DNA of 64,000 nucleotides. It comes from Turritopsis dohrnii. Its lineage: Eukaryota > Cnidaria > Hydrozoa > Anthoathecata > Oceaniidae. Made by a program: the position numbers and the translations under genes. Below are positions 11,405 through 22,774 of the stretch, piece by piece. The DNA lies in contig BQMF02000500.1 in NCBI GenBank assembly GCA_027922465.2, forward strand, positions 1-64,000. The letters run 5' to 3'. Each line of letters opens with the position of its first letter. Position 1 is the stretch's first letter. The notes beneath the pieces are model-generated. The model saw nothing but the letters and a program-made list of their open reading frames with translations, did no database searches and had not been told where the DNA came from.

Positions 11405-12229
11405 AGGGGAACTAAACTAAAAAAATTACAAGTTCATTTTTTTGCCCTATTTGAAACAGCTTTAAAAATGATGAAAGTCAGTTTTTGAATTTTCAAAAAA
11501 TCTTTTTTCGTTCTTCAGATATTGCCGTTTAAAGTTTTTTCCCGAAACATGATCTCCATGGCAACGTGACATCACAACGTTCAAGAAGATATTGCTGACA
11601 TATAAATATGTGAATAACTCAGAATTTTTTAATGATTTATTGTTAGAACATTGCATGTAGAGTGGTAAATAACTGCAGTTGTGAAAACAGCAAAGAAATT
11701 TATTGCCACTGTTACCCCGACTCAGTTCCAGCTCTCTGTCAATTTTTGCTGACAAAGCTATAATAACATCATCCAAAACTATTACTATGATGAATTTCAC
11801 TTTAACTTATGCCTAGTGAAAACAGTCCCATTTTCTAAAATTTCGTTTCCCTTACCTGAGTAGATCTCCATTTGTAGCTTTGTCAGCAAAAAACAGAAAA
11901 GGCCTGGAAACAAGCCAGGGTAACTATGGCAACAATTATTTTTAGTGACTTGATACCTGTACGGGTTTGTCACTATACATACAAAATTTAAGCAGTGCAT
12001 CACTTATATTTCTTGAGTTATTTACATATTTGTATGTCAGCAATTTCTTCTTGAACATTGTGATGTCACGTTGCCATGGAGATCAAGTTTTGAGGAAAAA
12101 CTTTAAATGACAATATCTCGGGAACGAAAAAAGATTTTTTGAAAATTCAAAAACTGACTTTCATCATTTTTAAAGCTGTTTCAAATAGGGCAAAAAAATG
12201 AACTTGTAATTTTTTAGTTTAGTTCTCCT
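11405..12229. mobile_element. long-TIR MITE flanked by TTAA
   Basis: Terminal inverted repeats of roughly 210 bp (11,405-11,620 and 12,015-12,229) start AGGGGAACTAAACTAAAAAA and are flanked on both sides by TTAA (11,401-11,404 and 12,230-12,233). TTAA targets are used by piggyBac and Kolobok transposons; the purine-rich terminus is more like Kolobok. The 400-bp interior has no transposase; short frames inside it are by-products of the palindrome. Confidence 0.75.
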
Positions 12230-12869
12230 TTAAAAGGAAGTGTTTCCAGAAGGTTTCTAAAAAATTTGCTAAAATTTAAATCCGCAAAAAAATTTGGCAA
12301 GCTGTCAACTACAAATATTGTTTTACTATGAAAACATTCACACTCGTTAGAAAGTTTTTTCAAGTTGAAAAGGGGATTCACAACAGATATCAACTGAATA
12401 AAAGTGGGCCTGCAATTTTTAGAAAGAATTTTAATAGCATTATTCACAAAAGTAAATCCATGCAAATTGCCCCCAAAATTGTATTCACGATTCCAGGAAA
12501 AGTTATCTTATTTTCATCACTTGCGAGATAAGATTTCTTAAACAGTTTTTTTTTATTTTCACTCATTTGTGAAAAACGATTAGCTGCCCTTACTTCAGGC
12601 GCCAGAAACAGTTCCACAAAATATAAACAACATATCTGTTTATCGTGTTATTTAAGGCATTTTAATGCTTACATTTGCCCTGGCTTTTCTTAATTAGTCT
12701 ATTATCCCGTATTATCTGAAGAATATTTGGTTCTGTATAAAAAGGCCATATTACTATGGATAATGGGATAGGATTCTTAGAATCGTTAACCAGAAAAAGT
12801 ATTGGAAATGATGTGGTATTTACAGTTATGATAAACAATGGCAAAACTAGAACCTTGCTATTTCTTGTG

Positions 12870-13578
12870 CTTGTGACAAAAATTCATTATCACTCTTCAA
12901 GCATAAGATGATTCTTTTAAATCAAAATCCGGCAAGTCACTTGTTTTGTATTTCAATATTTTTTGATTTTTAGAGAAGAAATTAACTTTTCGTAAGCTTG
13001 GAAGCATAAATTGTTTCTATCTTCTTTCAGCCACTGCTTATCATGAAGTACAACAATTTTTGAATTTGATGCTTTTATGACAAACCCATTAAATTTTTAA
13101 AGCTATGTCAAGTTGAAATATTCAATAACACCTGCTGTCACTAAGTTCGCAGCTTTAGGATGCTCCATTATTCTAAAGCATGTAAAGTGTACACTAAAGC
13201 AAATCTCACATCTCTAACAGCCAACCCTGGTTGACTCGAAATGATCGAAAAAACTTTCGCTATGGCAAAAGGTAGATTAATCAAAAATGTAGTTCAATAT
13301 GAACTCGAAATTTTGCTCAATTTAATTCTATTTCACAAAATAAAAGAGCTCAAGCAGTTAAATATTACTGCACTACTTCAACTTTCAAACCAGTATTTCT
13401 CAGTAAAAGTTTCCGAAAATTTTGGGTTCAATCCTGAACATACATTCTTCCATTAGACAATTTCTAATTTCACAATGTTTGGTAGGAAGAAAAACAAATC
13501 ATCTTTTTTTCTAAAAATTCCAAACATTGTTTCGAAATTGTAAACTGTTTTCTTAAGAACTGCACTTAGATTGTAAAA
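12870..13578 (+). repeat. upstream part of a duplicated locus (copy 1)
   Basis: This flank aligns with 61,060-63,640, once two transposons in the latter are removed. Shared landmarks are TTTTATGACAAACSCATTAA, the block GTTCGCAGCTTYAG, and GCAAATCTCACATCTC followed by AACAGCCAACCC. The homology runs straight into the secreted-protein gene, so promoter and 5' untranslated sequence were probably duplicated with it. A short frame at 13,241-13,456 is conserved only in fragments and I do not call it a gene. Confidence 0.65.
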
Positions 13579-15162
13579 ATGATGAGAATCTCCCTGCCAC
13601 TTCTGGTGTTGATGGTGACATATTATCATGAGGCAACGGCAGACGTTGATGGTGCCATCCAATCACTGTCAACAGAAACAGAAGAATTTAAAAATGCCTG
13701 CCAGTCATTAGAGCGCATACATAAGATGATTCGACAAGATGACGTTTTCCCAGAAGAAAACAGGAGTCAAATAAAAGATCTACGACAAAACATATTTTCA
13801 GCAAAATTAGAAATTTATTAAGTATTTGATAAATCCAAACACATACTGAAAAGGATGAAAAAGCTTGTAGAGACAGATATGTTTCGCAAGTGTTTGATAT
13901 CTTCTCAATGTTTGGATGTATTGCCAGCTCTCGAAGGAATTAAGCATCTTATGGATAGCGGAGAAGTAATTTTAGAAACAGCAAAAGAAGCAATCGACTT
14001 AGCAGATTTAAACTTTCCACGGAAGCCCAATCTTCAGGAAAACCTTAGAAGATATGGAAATAAAATCTTGGAAAGTATTAAAAACTTTTCATGGAGAAAT
14101 ATATTGGATATATATAGCATACATGAATATATAACATTACTTGTCGTAGTTCAGGTTATTTTACGCGTGCTTCCAAGGAACGTTGTACTCATCGTGATTT
14201 TGTCTGTACTACTCCTATTTTGCATTCCTCAGAGTAATGAACGATTTTTGACAGTACGAACAAAATTCGATGATGAAGTATTGATACTTTCGAACAGAAC
14301 CTTTGTTACATTTAAAATTTTGAAACCATATTACGATCAAGGAAAATCACTCGAAACTATAAATTCATTTAATGATTATTTCAACAATTACATGGTTCAA
14401 GACAAGAAAGCATATGAAAAACATATTGCATTTTATCTTCATGATGGCGTAACAACTGTGAATGCTTTGGAATTAAAAATTAAAGAGCTCAAAGAACTTG
14501 GATATGATGATCTTGCAAGATTAGGAGAAAAGAATCTAGCAGACGCTCGCAAGAACATGAATGACATTTTGAATTTGGTTAAGCACTCTCATCGTTTTAA
14601 CGGATCAGTTGCTAGAGCGTTCACAGATATCTTGTCGAAAAAGACAAGCTACGAACGTTTAGCATCGTTTTTAAAAGAGGTTATAGAAAGAAGCAAAAGT
14701 CTAGAAGAAAGGATAGCGAAAGGTAATGAGCAAATGATGGCCGTAATACAACAATATCACGACTTTAAGTGGAAGATAAACGAATATGAAAATCAAAATG
14801 GAGTTAAAATCAAACTTTCAATAGGTACAGGAGCTGTATTTGCCGCTGGTATGGTTGCTATTGCTGCAGGTCCATTACTTCCTGTTATTGCTGCAGGAGC
14901 TATTGTTGGAACCTCTGGCTATGTGGGTTACACAACCCATAAAGATAATGTTTTGCTTTTGGATGTTCGTGGATTCAATCGGTTCGATCCAAGCATACTT
15001 ACGATCGACCTTGAGTCGCCAATGAAGGGACTTGCAAACAAGGATATTTTGCAAGATGATTTACAATTCTATTTTGATAACGTTTTACAAACGGCGGAAG
15101 AAAGTAAAAAAGAAATTGAGGAAAAGATCAAAGAAGCGAAATTCGTTCCAAGGAATGTCTGA
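13579..15162 (+). pseudogene. secreted helical protein with two hydrophobic hairpins, copy 1 (premature stop)
   Basis: A single 528-codon frame begins with a signal peptide (MMRISLPLLVLMV...ATA, cleavage near residue 22) and is interrupted by one TAA at 13,819-13,821 (codon 81). The frame is otherwise open to 15,162. The part after the stop is 435 residues from its first Met (13,855): charged amphipathic helices; a hydrophobic hairpin at residues about 92-125 (YITLLVVVQVIL / VVLIVILSVLLL); long coiled-coil-like helices; a small-residue hydrophobic hairpin at about 322-357 (GAVFAAGMVAIAAG...); and a charged tail. In the paralogue at 63,641 the stop position is AAA (Lys), so a single-base nonsense change is likely. 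The body remains fully open, which suggests a recent loss, an allelic stop, or use of a downstream start. I recognise no family. Signal peptide plus helix bundle plus hydrophobic hairpin recalls helical pore-forming proteins, but that rests on layout only. Confidence 0.7.
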
Positions 15163-15618
15163 CGAGATCCAATCTTGTTATTTTTATGGTATGAAAGTCT
15201 ATCCACGATTTAGTAAAATGTTTTGATTAAGCCTTTTTCAAAATCTTAAGTTCATACTAAATTATATTGGATGCCGCCATCAAATTGTACTTATATCGCC
15301 TTTCAGCTACAGACAGACTGTTATTGTTGAATATCTAGACTAGGTGAATCATAAAATACCAAAGAGTTCGTGTTCCTTTATAATGTTTAGTAAAACAAAG
15401 TAATTAATATAGATAGTACCAAAATAGACCATTATCGTTTTTTGTAAATATCTTGACAAGATATTATCTTATATACTAGAAGGATCAGCTGCAATTTTTT
15501 CTAGTGTTTACAACGCTGAAAAGCTTCACTTTTTTCTTATGGGACCGTAGTTATGTAATTATTATAAGCTTGTTGCTTTGGAATATATACGTTATACTCT
15601 ATGAGGTTTCTTTTCACA
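15163..15618. other. 3' flank of the secreted-protein gene
   Basis: No further coding region is seen. I found no convincing AATAAA close behind the stop codon at 15,160-15,162. Confidence 0.4.
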
Positions 15619-15620
15619 TA

Positions 15621-16055
15621 CCGTAAATGACAGATTAAGCGTCATGGACTCAATTAAGCGTCTCATCCGATTAAGCGCCCAGGTTTAGAGGAAAAATTTG
15701 TAATAAGCGCCCAGGTTCCGATTAAGCGCTCTGGTCCAAAATTGAAACTTGGTGCTTGTTCGGTAAAACTGTAAAATATTGAAAAAAACATGGTTTTTAG
15801 TTCAACATTTATTTCAATATAATGAAAGAAACTCAATAACGCGAGAATGAATTATTTTCATCTTGAAGTTGCTCGAGTAGTACACGAGCAGTTCTTTTTT
15901 CATTATTCAGTGAAAGGATAAACTGTATCGGTGATTTTAGTGATTTTTTAAATTAACCGCCCAGGACTCAATTAAGCGCCCCGTCCGTATAAGCACACAC
16001 CGTAAAAGTTTAAAACAATTATAAGCGCCAAGGGCGCTTAATCGGTCATTTGCGG
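15621..16055. mobile_element. TA-flanked MITE rich in GATTAAGCG motifs
   Basis: Inverted termini CCGYAAATGACMGATTAAGCG at both ends are flanked by TA (15,619-15,620 and 16,056-16,057). About eight internal or subterminal copies of [A/G]ATTAAGCG or ATAAGCGCC are present, typical of transposase-binding subterminal repeats. TA targets point to the Tc1/mariner/pogo group. No coding sequence. Confidence 0.75.
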
Positions 16056-16272
16056 TAGGTATGATCTACTTGTCGTTTTTTTATCTAATCAATCACGCCA
16101 ATCATGCAAAAATGATTTCCAACCACAACTCTGCAATATGTTTTGCAAAATGTCAATCATAGATTAATTAATGATATCCACACATAATGTAATATATCAA
16201 AATAGCACATTGGTTTCAGTTACTAATCATAGATGTAATTGCATTCAGCGACTGATGCCTCACGATTAATCT

Positions 16273-16781
16273 CAGTGGCGTAACTGGAGGGGGGGGGGGG
16301 GGGGGGGGTGCGTTGGGTGCGATCTGATTAAGCCCTCTGATTAAGCTTGCCCTTTTTTCTGACCAAGTAATATTTCATACGATACTCTTTTCACTAAAGT
16401 TATATAAATCATTACTTTAAGAGCGGAAACTTTCGCGATTTTTAACTTTTTTCGCGAAATTCAAAAAAAATCATCTTTATTCATTGTCATTCACGAAAGT
16501 TTTTTTCTCGCGAAAGTAAAGTTTTTGGAGGATTCGCGACAGCTTTATCAGTAAAATTTATTTTAAAACTGTCATTAGCGAAAGTTAAATTCGCGAAATT
16601 TCGCGATTTTCCATCCTTGCGAAACTTTCTGCCCGCGAAACTTTCTGCCCTTAAATTAATTATTTGTCAACAAAGTAGCTATGTGCATTTGTTACTATGG
16701 CATGAAGTGTGCTATTGCTTTAATATTGCCCAAATTTGTGAAAAACGCACCTACCCTAAGTTTAACTCAGTTACGCCACTG
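16273..16781. mobile_element. hAT-type MITE with 5-bp target duplication
   Basis: Termini CAGTGGCGTAACT... and ...AGTTACGCCACTG are flanked by AATCT on both sides (16,268-16,272 and 16,782-16,786). CAGTGGCG is a typical hAT terminus. The interior has repeated TTCGCGAAA and GCGAAACTTTCTGCCC blocks and a pure G tract just inside the left terminus. No transposase. Confidence 0.75.
16289..16308 (+). repeat. G20 homopolymer
   Basis: Twenty uninterrupted G residues right inside the left terminus of the hAT-type MITE, an obvious G-quadruplex candidate on the plus strand. Its exact length is likely to be unreliable in any assembly. Confidence 0.9.
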
Positions 16782-16874
16782 AATCTACAAGTTTCAAATT
16801 TGGTTAGTTCCCCCCAAAAATGTCGTTAAGTGAAGTTTAAATATTATTATTTCCACAGTAAAAGAATCCAGTAA

Positions 16875-17108
16875 CGGTTCATGCATGTATAATTCTTTTG
16901 TCTTTAATAAATTAATTTCTGTTATTTTATGATAAGACCCTATTTACACTAACTAATCATTTCAACATATTTATCATTTATGCCTGTTTTCCACCAGCGA
17001 GATACAAAAAACACAAGCCTCAAAGAACTTTGTAGTAACTTTTCATAACCTTAAGTACAAGTGCTCCTACCGTTTTGTGCCATCTGGCTCTTGTTTCTAC
17101 TTCATGTC
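16875..17108 (-). repeat. repeat family R3, copy on minus strand
   Basis: The reverse complement begins ACAAGAGCCAGATGGCACAA and runs colinearly with 46,604-46,861 through GGTGGAAAACAGGCATAAA and GACAAAAGAATTATACATGC. The hairpin GCCAGATGGC next to CAAGA resembles the termini of the Helentron units at 25.9-39 kb. Confidence 0.6.
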
Positions 17109-18200
17109 ATAACAATCTTCGTTTCTCATTTTTGCCATTGTGACCAGAAATTCACTGTTAAAAATAATTGATGTATTGGTTACACGATGTAAATTAGCTG
17201 CGCTGAAAATTTCTTAATTTTATTTTTACCCCTGATATTTCACCGAACCGTTTTAGTAACTATCATTTTCACAATCCTCAAGTTAAAAACAATTTGACGA
17301 GATTTCAATCGTCACCTTTTTTATGCTCTTCATACCACCAATCATAGCACCGATAAACTTAGCCACACACCGATCTTCATGTCCTCATCACGATAACTTG
17401 CAAGTTTTCACGGTCGGAACAGCTTCACAATTGCAAAAATTGTTGCCAAAACAATGGTAAGTAAAAGCGAAAATAATCGCAGAAGGACGAGTATAGGAAT
17501 ATTTTCAGGAGAAGGAATATAGCGATATATGACGACATATTTTTCTTCCCTTATGCACAACAAACCTCTTTTTATCAGGTACTATAATCAGCCTGGAAAT
17601 TTCATTGGCTCCTTCATATTTTGGGCGGCTTCCTTGATTACTCTGGGAAGATTGCTTGCGCGGGAAATATGGCCCAAAATAATCAGAATATATAAAAAAT
17701 TCTGTGGTGAACTCCAAGAACAGTACATATACACATGCATATACATGCTGCATATACACACGTAAACCAGTAGGGGAGAGAAAGGCGTATTGCTAAAGTT
17801 GACGCTAGTTGACAGGGGAGGGGAGAGGTGATACTACTGTTGACATCAACATTCTCAATTTTCAAGTCCTCGATTTGTTTAATTAAGAAAATGTTTTGTT
17901 GTGGCAATAAATTTCTCTTGAGTTCAAAAATATGTATGGGGTGTGCTTCCAATTGATGAGGTCAACTTCGAAATAGGTAATCAAAGTTGATGCAAGGGGA
18001 TAAAGGGGGAAAGGAGGAGTCAAAATCTTGAAAAAATAGTTGTCTTCATTTCTGAACAAGCCCTTATTTTGTTTTTCCTTACTCTGTCACGATTTGCAAG
18101 CCAATTTAAACAACTAACATTCACTTGCTCCCATTTTTCTCACTGACTTTTGTAGAAGTGATTGATAAAATTTCTTTTTTTTTGTCTTGTTACGACATCG
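17109..18200. other. no gene seen
   Basis: Overlapping short frames on both strands around 17,505-17,950 lack coding character. I see no repeat boundary or RNA gene in this stretch. Confidence 0.5.
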
Positions 18201-18212
18201 CTACGAATGACA

Positions 18213-19508
18213 TCACGGAAGACACAACCATTCAAAAATGATGTTCAGAATGTTAAGGTTGATACCACAAAGCATTACAAAGGATGGTTCTATAGATTGG
18301 TGTGATAATATGGTAACTCCTTCACAAAAAAGAATACTGCTTGTGAATATAAAATATAAAGTTTTCCCTTTTTTCAAATTTAACACAAGCTCATTTTCAG
18401 TAAACCATGATGCTAGAGCTTCAAGATTAAGAGACAAATTCTGCTCGATGGTGAGGATGTCGCTGTTATCTGTATACAGTACCGTATCGTCGGCATACTT
18501 GATTATTTTACATTATTTCACGACGTCCACTAGGTCATTGACAAAAATTATTAATAATAACGGTCCCAAGATCGAACCTTGCGGAACACCACTATTGAGC
18601 GTTTCTTCGATTGATGTTTCACCGTTGTATGTAACAAACTGTCTTCTGTTGAATAGGTAACTACTAAACCACTGAAGTTCGATATCTCTGATGCCGTAAG
18701 CAGGAAGCTTTTGTAACAGTTTAGAATGCGATAAACTATAAAAAGCTTTGCTAAAATCTATGAACACGCTTCCGACAAGTTTTCGTGCGTCAGCATATCG
18801 CCTTAAATCGTCTGTAAGTAGCGTTACTGCAAGTTCTGTAGAACGTTTGGAGCGGAAACCGAATTGCTGAGTTGATAATAAACTATTGTTCTCCAAAAAT
18901 TCTGCCAGACGCGTGTGCACAATTTTCTCGATAACTTTTGAGAGCACTGGTAACACAGACATAGGTCGATAATTTTCAAATTGGTCAGAGGAGCCATTTT
19001 TATACAGAGGTATGATCTTTTCAACCTTCCATGCATCAGGAAACGTTCCAGATTTTAAAGATAAATTGATGACATATGAAAGATGAGGTGCAAGAACATC
19101 GATTGCATCCTTTATCAGCGAAGCTGGTAAATCGTCGTACCCAGTGGCTTTATTTCGGCGAAGTTGACTTAGATGATTGCACACTTCTTCAGTAGACACA
19201 TAAGAAAACTTTAAACTTTGTTTACTACGCAAAGGAAAGTCCCTCAGTCTTCGCCAGGTTAAATCAATCGATGGGAAAAATTTCCTTTTCATGGTATTTA
19301 CGATACTGCTGAAGTACTTGCAAAAACCGTCGCATATTTTCTTTCTGTCGTGTTTGACGCTATCGTCGACTTTAAAAGAATGTTCTACTTTACAATTTTT
19401 TGATTTTGATGGGAATACTCTCTTCAGCGTGGACCAGAATTTTGTAGGGTCACAGGCATTTTCCTCAAGTAGAGATTGTATGTATTTCGCTTTGGCAGAG
19501 CGTATCAT
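18213..19508 (-). pseudogene. non-LTR retrotransposon reverse transcriptase relic (CR1/jockey-like)
   Basis: The frame contains the canonical LINE RT blocks in order: KATGYDDLPASLIKDA, NYRPMSVLPVLSKVIEKI, QFGFRSKRST, FIDFSKAFYSLSH (usually FDSLSH), SGVPQGSILGPLL, then YADD (18,487-18,498). One in-frame TAA separates the two halves (between DVVK and CKIIKYADD), and both halves lie in the same frame. It lacks the N-terminal endonuclease, so it is a 5'-truncated insertion, with the thumb degenerating near 18,300. The block order and the SVLPVLSKV signature suit the CR1/L2/jockey assemblage; I do not claim a clade. Confidence 0.85.
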
Positions 19509-19638
19509 TATGTTAACGACGTTCCTTTTAATTAGATATTGTGCACGTTTTAATTGCTTTTTGGTGAATAAACTTGCAATACAAACAGGTAATAATAATA
19601 AGTAATAATTGATAATATGATAGCAGTTGTATGATACA

Positions 19639-20080
19639 TTATGGAAATAAATAAGTAACTGCGTGGTTGAACCACAAATAAACTTCCCTAAATATAATAT
19701 TAAATCTTATTTTTGCTCTTTTTTTTGGTTTTAATTTGTAATTTCCACCAAAAGGTTTAAGACAGGAAAATATTTCTCTTAAACAAACATTTACTTCCTG
19801 AAATAATCTACTGGAAATCACGGAGACTTCATCTATTCAACGCCAAGAAGTTTCAAATGGATTTAGCATGTAATGGATACATTTTTTCTCTTGCTGGAAT
19901 GGCAAAACCCGCATGAATTGTAGTTCCGTTTACATAGATTTCTGTAATACCAGTAGCTGCTAATACCAACATTCTTTGTTTATTTGGTTCACCACTTCTA
20001 CATAAAAGGATTTTTTGTTACTGAATGATATATTGTAGTTAGTAAACGAGACTTTCCTATACCTTCACCACCAAGCGTCT
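19639..20080 (-). pseudogene. PIF1-type helicase relic from a Helitron/Helentron
   Basis: On the minus strand several frames together match the helicase encoded at 33.1-33.8 kb: a Walker A region GEGIGKSRLLTTIYHSV (GQGGCGKSHLLKTIYHVV there), MLVLAATGI and NGTTIHAG (LLLAPTGV and GGTTIHSG there), and SSRLFQEVNVCLREIFSC with a following PFGG (Walker B region and PFAG there). Several frame changes separate the pieces. It directly abuts the LINE relic. The Walker A has lost a conserved Gly-Cys-Gly (GIGKS for GCGKS is tolerable), so decay shows mainly in the frames. Confidence 0.7.
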
Positions 20081-20479
20081 TTCATAACAAAAATGAGTCT
20101 AGTGGAGTTGCTTAGCACACAAAATTGCTACAATACCTCAAATTGTGATAGAAGCATGAAACCTTCCACAAATGTTCCCCATAATGTAAGAAACAATTTT
20201 TTTGAGAGAGACACTCTCGAATATCACGTGATTGCTGACGTCAGCACTTTTTGTGCAAAAAAAATAATACCACCAAAGCATGAAGTATTATATACCGTTG
20301 TAAAGCTCATTTTATGCTGAACAAAAAAACTTGCTTCGGTCATGTCAAATTTTGAAATTTTCAAATTATAACATGTTATATACCGTTGCTTATAAGGTCT
20401 TGCTTAGGTCAAGTCATAAAAAATTACGAAATTAAATTCAATTTGTCTCCGTGTATTGTTCAGTGTGGCAGCCGACAGG

Positions 20480-21605
20480 AAAAGGTTAAGACATTAGGAC
20501 GACCTAGCGTGCAGTGAAAAGGAAAACTTATTAATTCATCTGTTAAATCTCTTTTAGGAATAGCGTTATCAGAAGTTGCAAACACTATTGAAGAGTTCAT
20601 CATATCGTCCGAAACAACACCAGTATTCTACATGAAGGACCTAAGAGCAATGTACCAAGAGAAACTCAAAGAGCTTAGTGCTTCAAACCGAGCAGATTGA
20701 AAGAGTGAATGTTATCAGATTAAAAGAGCATATTCTTAAAGAAGTTCATGGTTTATGGGAGGAAAAGAAGGGGAAGTCATCTTACTCACCTTAAATGGGG
20801 CAATTGGAAGGGCAGTCTTTGAAGCATCCATGAGGTCAACCATTGATGAAAGAATACTTTTATCACAAGTTGCCGGCGTATCAGAAAACATCTTTTTTCT
20901 AAAGATGAATGCTTTGATGGTGATCTTTCATTTTAAAATCAGAGGTCATCAGTCCCTGTCCATCTTTTACATCTCCTAGGACTAATATTAGAGGGGTGCT
21001 GTAGTAGAATATAATGACCCGTTAGATTATTTTGAAGTAAAGTTTAACGCTGTAAAAGCTCCAAGAAGGAAGATAGCAAGTGAGAAAAAACATCATTCTA
21101 AACAGAACGAACTACCTTTACCTTTACTTATGGGTTTATCGATTCATTCTAAAACGAGGAAGAAAGGAGTTGTTAAATTACTCGCTTCACAGGGCCTAAG
21201 TGCCTCCTACGATCGCGTTATTCAATTCGGAGATGATATAACAAAGCAGCTTTGTTCTCAATACAACGCACAAGCTTTCACGGAACAAGTATATCTGTCT
21301 TCCAGTATCCTGAAGTAAACGAGGTTATGCCAAAATTCGAGATGGATGGTATGTTTCCTACAAGTAAGGTTTCATTCAGGCTACCAAATTCATACACCTG
21401 TATCATGCCTGTTAATGATTCTAAACCTGAACTTCCTGACCGAGAAGAATGCCCAATAGATCCTTACTTTACATACCAAGGGAAAAAAGTTGACGAATGG
21501 ATCGCGAAGTTTAAGAAATTGAATTTTGATAGCAGTGTCGTGAATAATAATGATCGAGTAACATTTGCATCTTTTTTGCAGGCAAAACATCAAACAACAT
21601 CGTAA
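20480..21605 (+). pseudogene. decayed repeat-derived gene (SYDR...SFHGTxISxFQ family)
   Basis: Consecutive coding pieces in changing frames: TLGRPSVQ (20,490); LGIALSEVANTIEEFI ... YMKDLRAMYQEKLKEL (20,560-20,697); ERVNVIRLKEHILKEVHG; LTLNGAIGRAVFEAS; a SSVPVHLLHLLGLILEG stretch; MGLSIHSKTRKKGVVKLL ... SASYDRVIQFGDDI (21,130); TSFHGTSISVFQYPEV (21,260-21,315); and a tail to 21,605. From memory this order matches a widespread transposon-derived gene family in cnidarians and molluscs, usually written with SYDRV and FHGTGISLFQHP signatures and no assigned enzymatic role. At least four frame changes or stops show that it is inactive. Confidence 0.6.
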
Positions 21606-22428
21606 AATCAAATGCAGTAAGCGTTGCAAGTGTAAAAAAGCTGATTAAGGCTGCACAGAACTTTGTCATTGTGGTGGATTTTAATATCAATTATTGTTTA
21701 ATATTTTATTATTAATAGAACATGAAGTGTCATTGGATAGCAGTAACGTTATTCCTCTTTCGTCCGCTCAGTCTATGTTTTCATTTAAAAATTGCAGTCT
21801 GAATAAAGACTTAATTGCAGTGTCACTGAATTACCTTTGATAATTCACTGTAGATGATTTCCGTTGAATTCAGAAAATTAACAATTATTGGGTAATTCGG
21901 CATGGCATGGCATAGTTTGTCATAAAAGCATCAAATGCAAAAGCTGTTCTACTTCATTGTAAGCCCTGGCTGAAAGATGGGATGTTTTAGAAGTTAACAG
22001 AAACAATTCATTATTCAAAACTTACGAAAATATTGAAATACAACTATAAGGATGACAACTGAGTATGGTTTTGCGAGTATGCTAAAGCAAAAATCAGTGC
22101 AATCGGAATTCTTTTGTAAAATTCAATAGCCAAAGAGTGAAAGAAGGAGAGAAAGAAACTGCATTTAAATCTGCAAGGTAACGATTTAATGCAAGTTATA
22201 CTTATTGAGCAAAACAAAATTCAGACATAATTAAACAAACACAAAATTTAGTAATCAATTTTATTTCGATACTGCACCAAACTCTACCTTGTAATGCATT
22301 TACATTCGTTTCAATGCATAAATTGTTTAAAATAATCTTACAAACATTATACATATAAGATTGAGTAATGAGCAACGGAAAACTGAAATTTATGAAATAT
22401 TTAGATCAAAATAAATGTTCTCATTTCA
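21606..22428. other. no gene seen
   Basis: AT-rich sequence without supportable coding region or repeat boundary. Confidence 0.45.
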
Positions 22429-22774
22429 TTAATCATCTAAATTTGCTTCGACCAAATCATCCATATCAATTGAATCTGGCATCTGTTGCAGTAAGTTTTC
22501 ATATTTTACAGATTATTGAACAGCACTGTTGCCAATATTTGTAGGCGAGAAACCCCAGTACCTCATTGTCGAACAACTTGATATTTGCGTTCTTTTTAAT
22601 GTCAATTGCTGACTGAATTGATATATTTGCCAATCTTGTGATGTATGCATTACTTTGGATTTCAATATGAACAAGAGGCCAAGAGGCCTGAAGGTCAGCA
22701 CTTTCGCCAAAGTTGAAAAATGTTTGACTGTGAAGCAGAATGGAGTAATCACGCTTTTGTTCCAGGAAGGTCAA
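22429..22774 (-). pseudogene. possible C-terminal coding relic
   Basis: On the minus strand the last codons before a stop at 22,429-22,431 read ENLLQQMPDSIDMDDLVEAN, an acidic, coding-like tail. Upstream, a 91-residue frame (22,499-22,774) carries RDYSILLHSQTFFNFGESAD, but the two are in different frames with stops between them. I do not recognise the family; it may be the end of another repeat-derived gene. Confidence 0.25.

Noticed and set aside
11462..12003. Frames inside the TTAA-flanked MITE
   Set aside because: They follow the inverted-repeat arms and a short spacer and have no transposase similarity.
13800..13860. Short intron removing the TAA in copy 1 of the secreted-protein gene
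   Set aside because: The only GT near the stop (AAGTATTTG) has no plausible acceptor, and the paralogue aligns codon by codon across the site.
17505..17952. Overlapping frames on both strands
   Set aside because: Mutual shadows with no coding signature.
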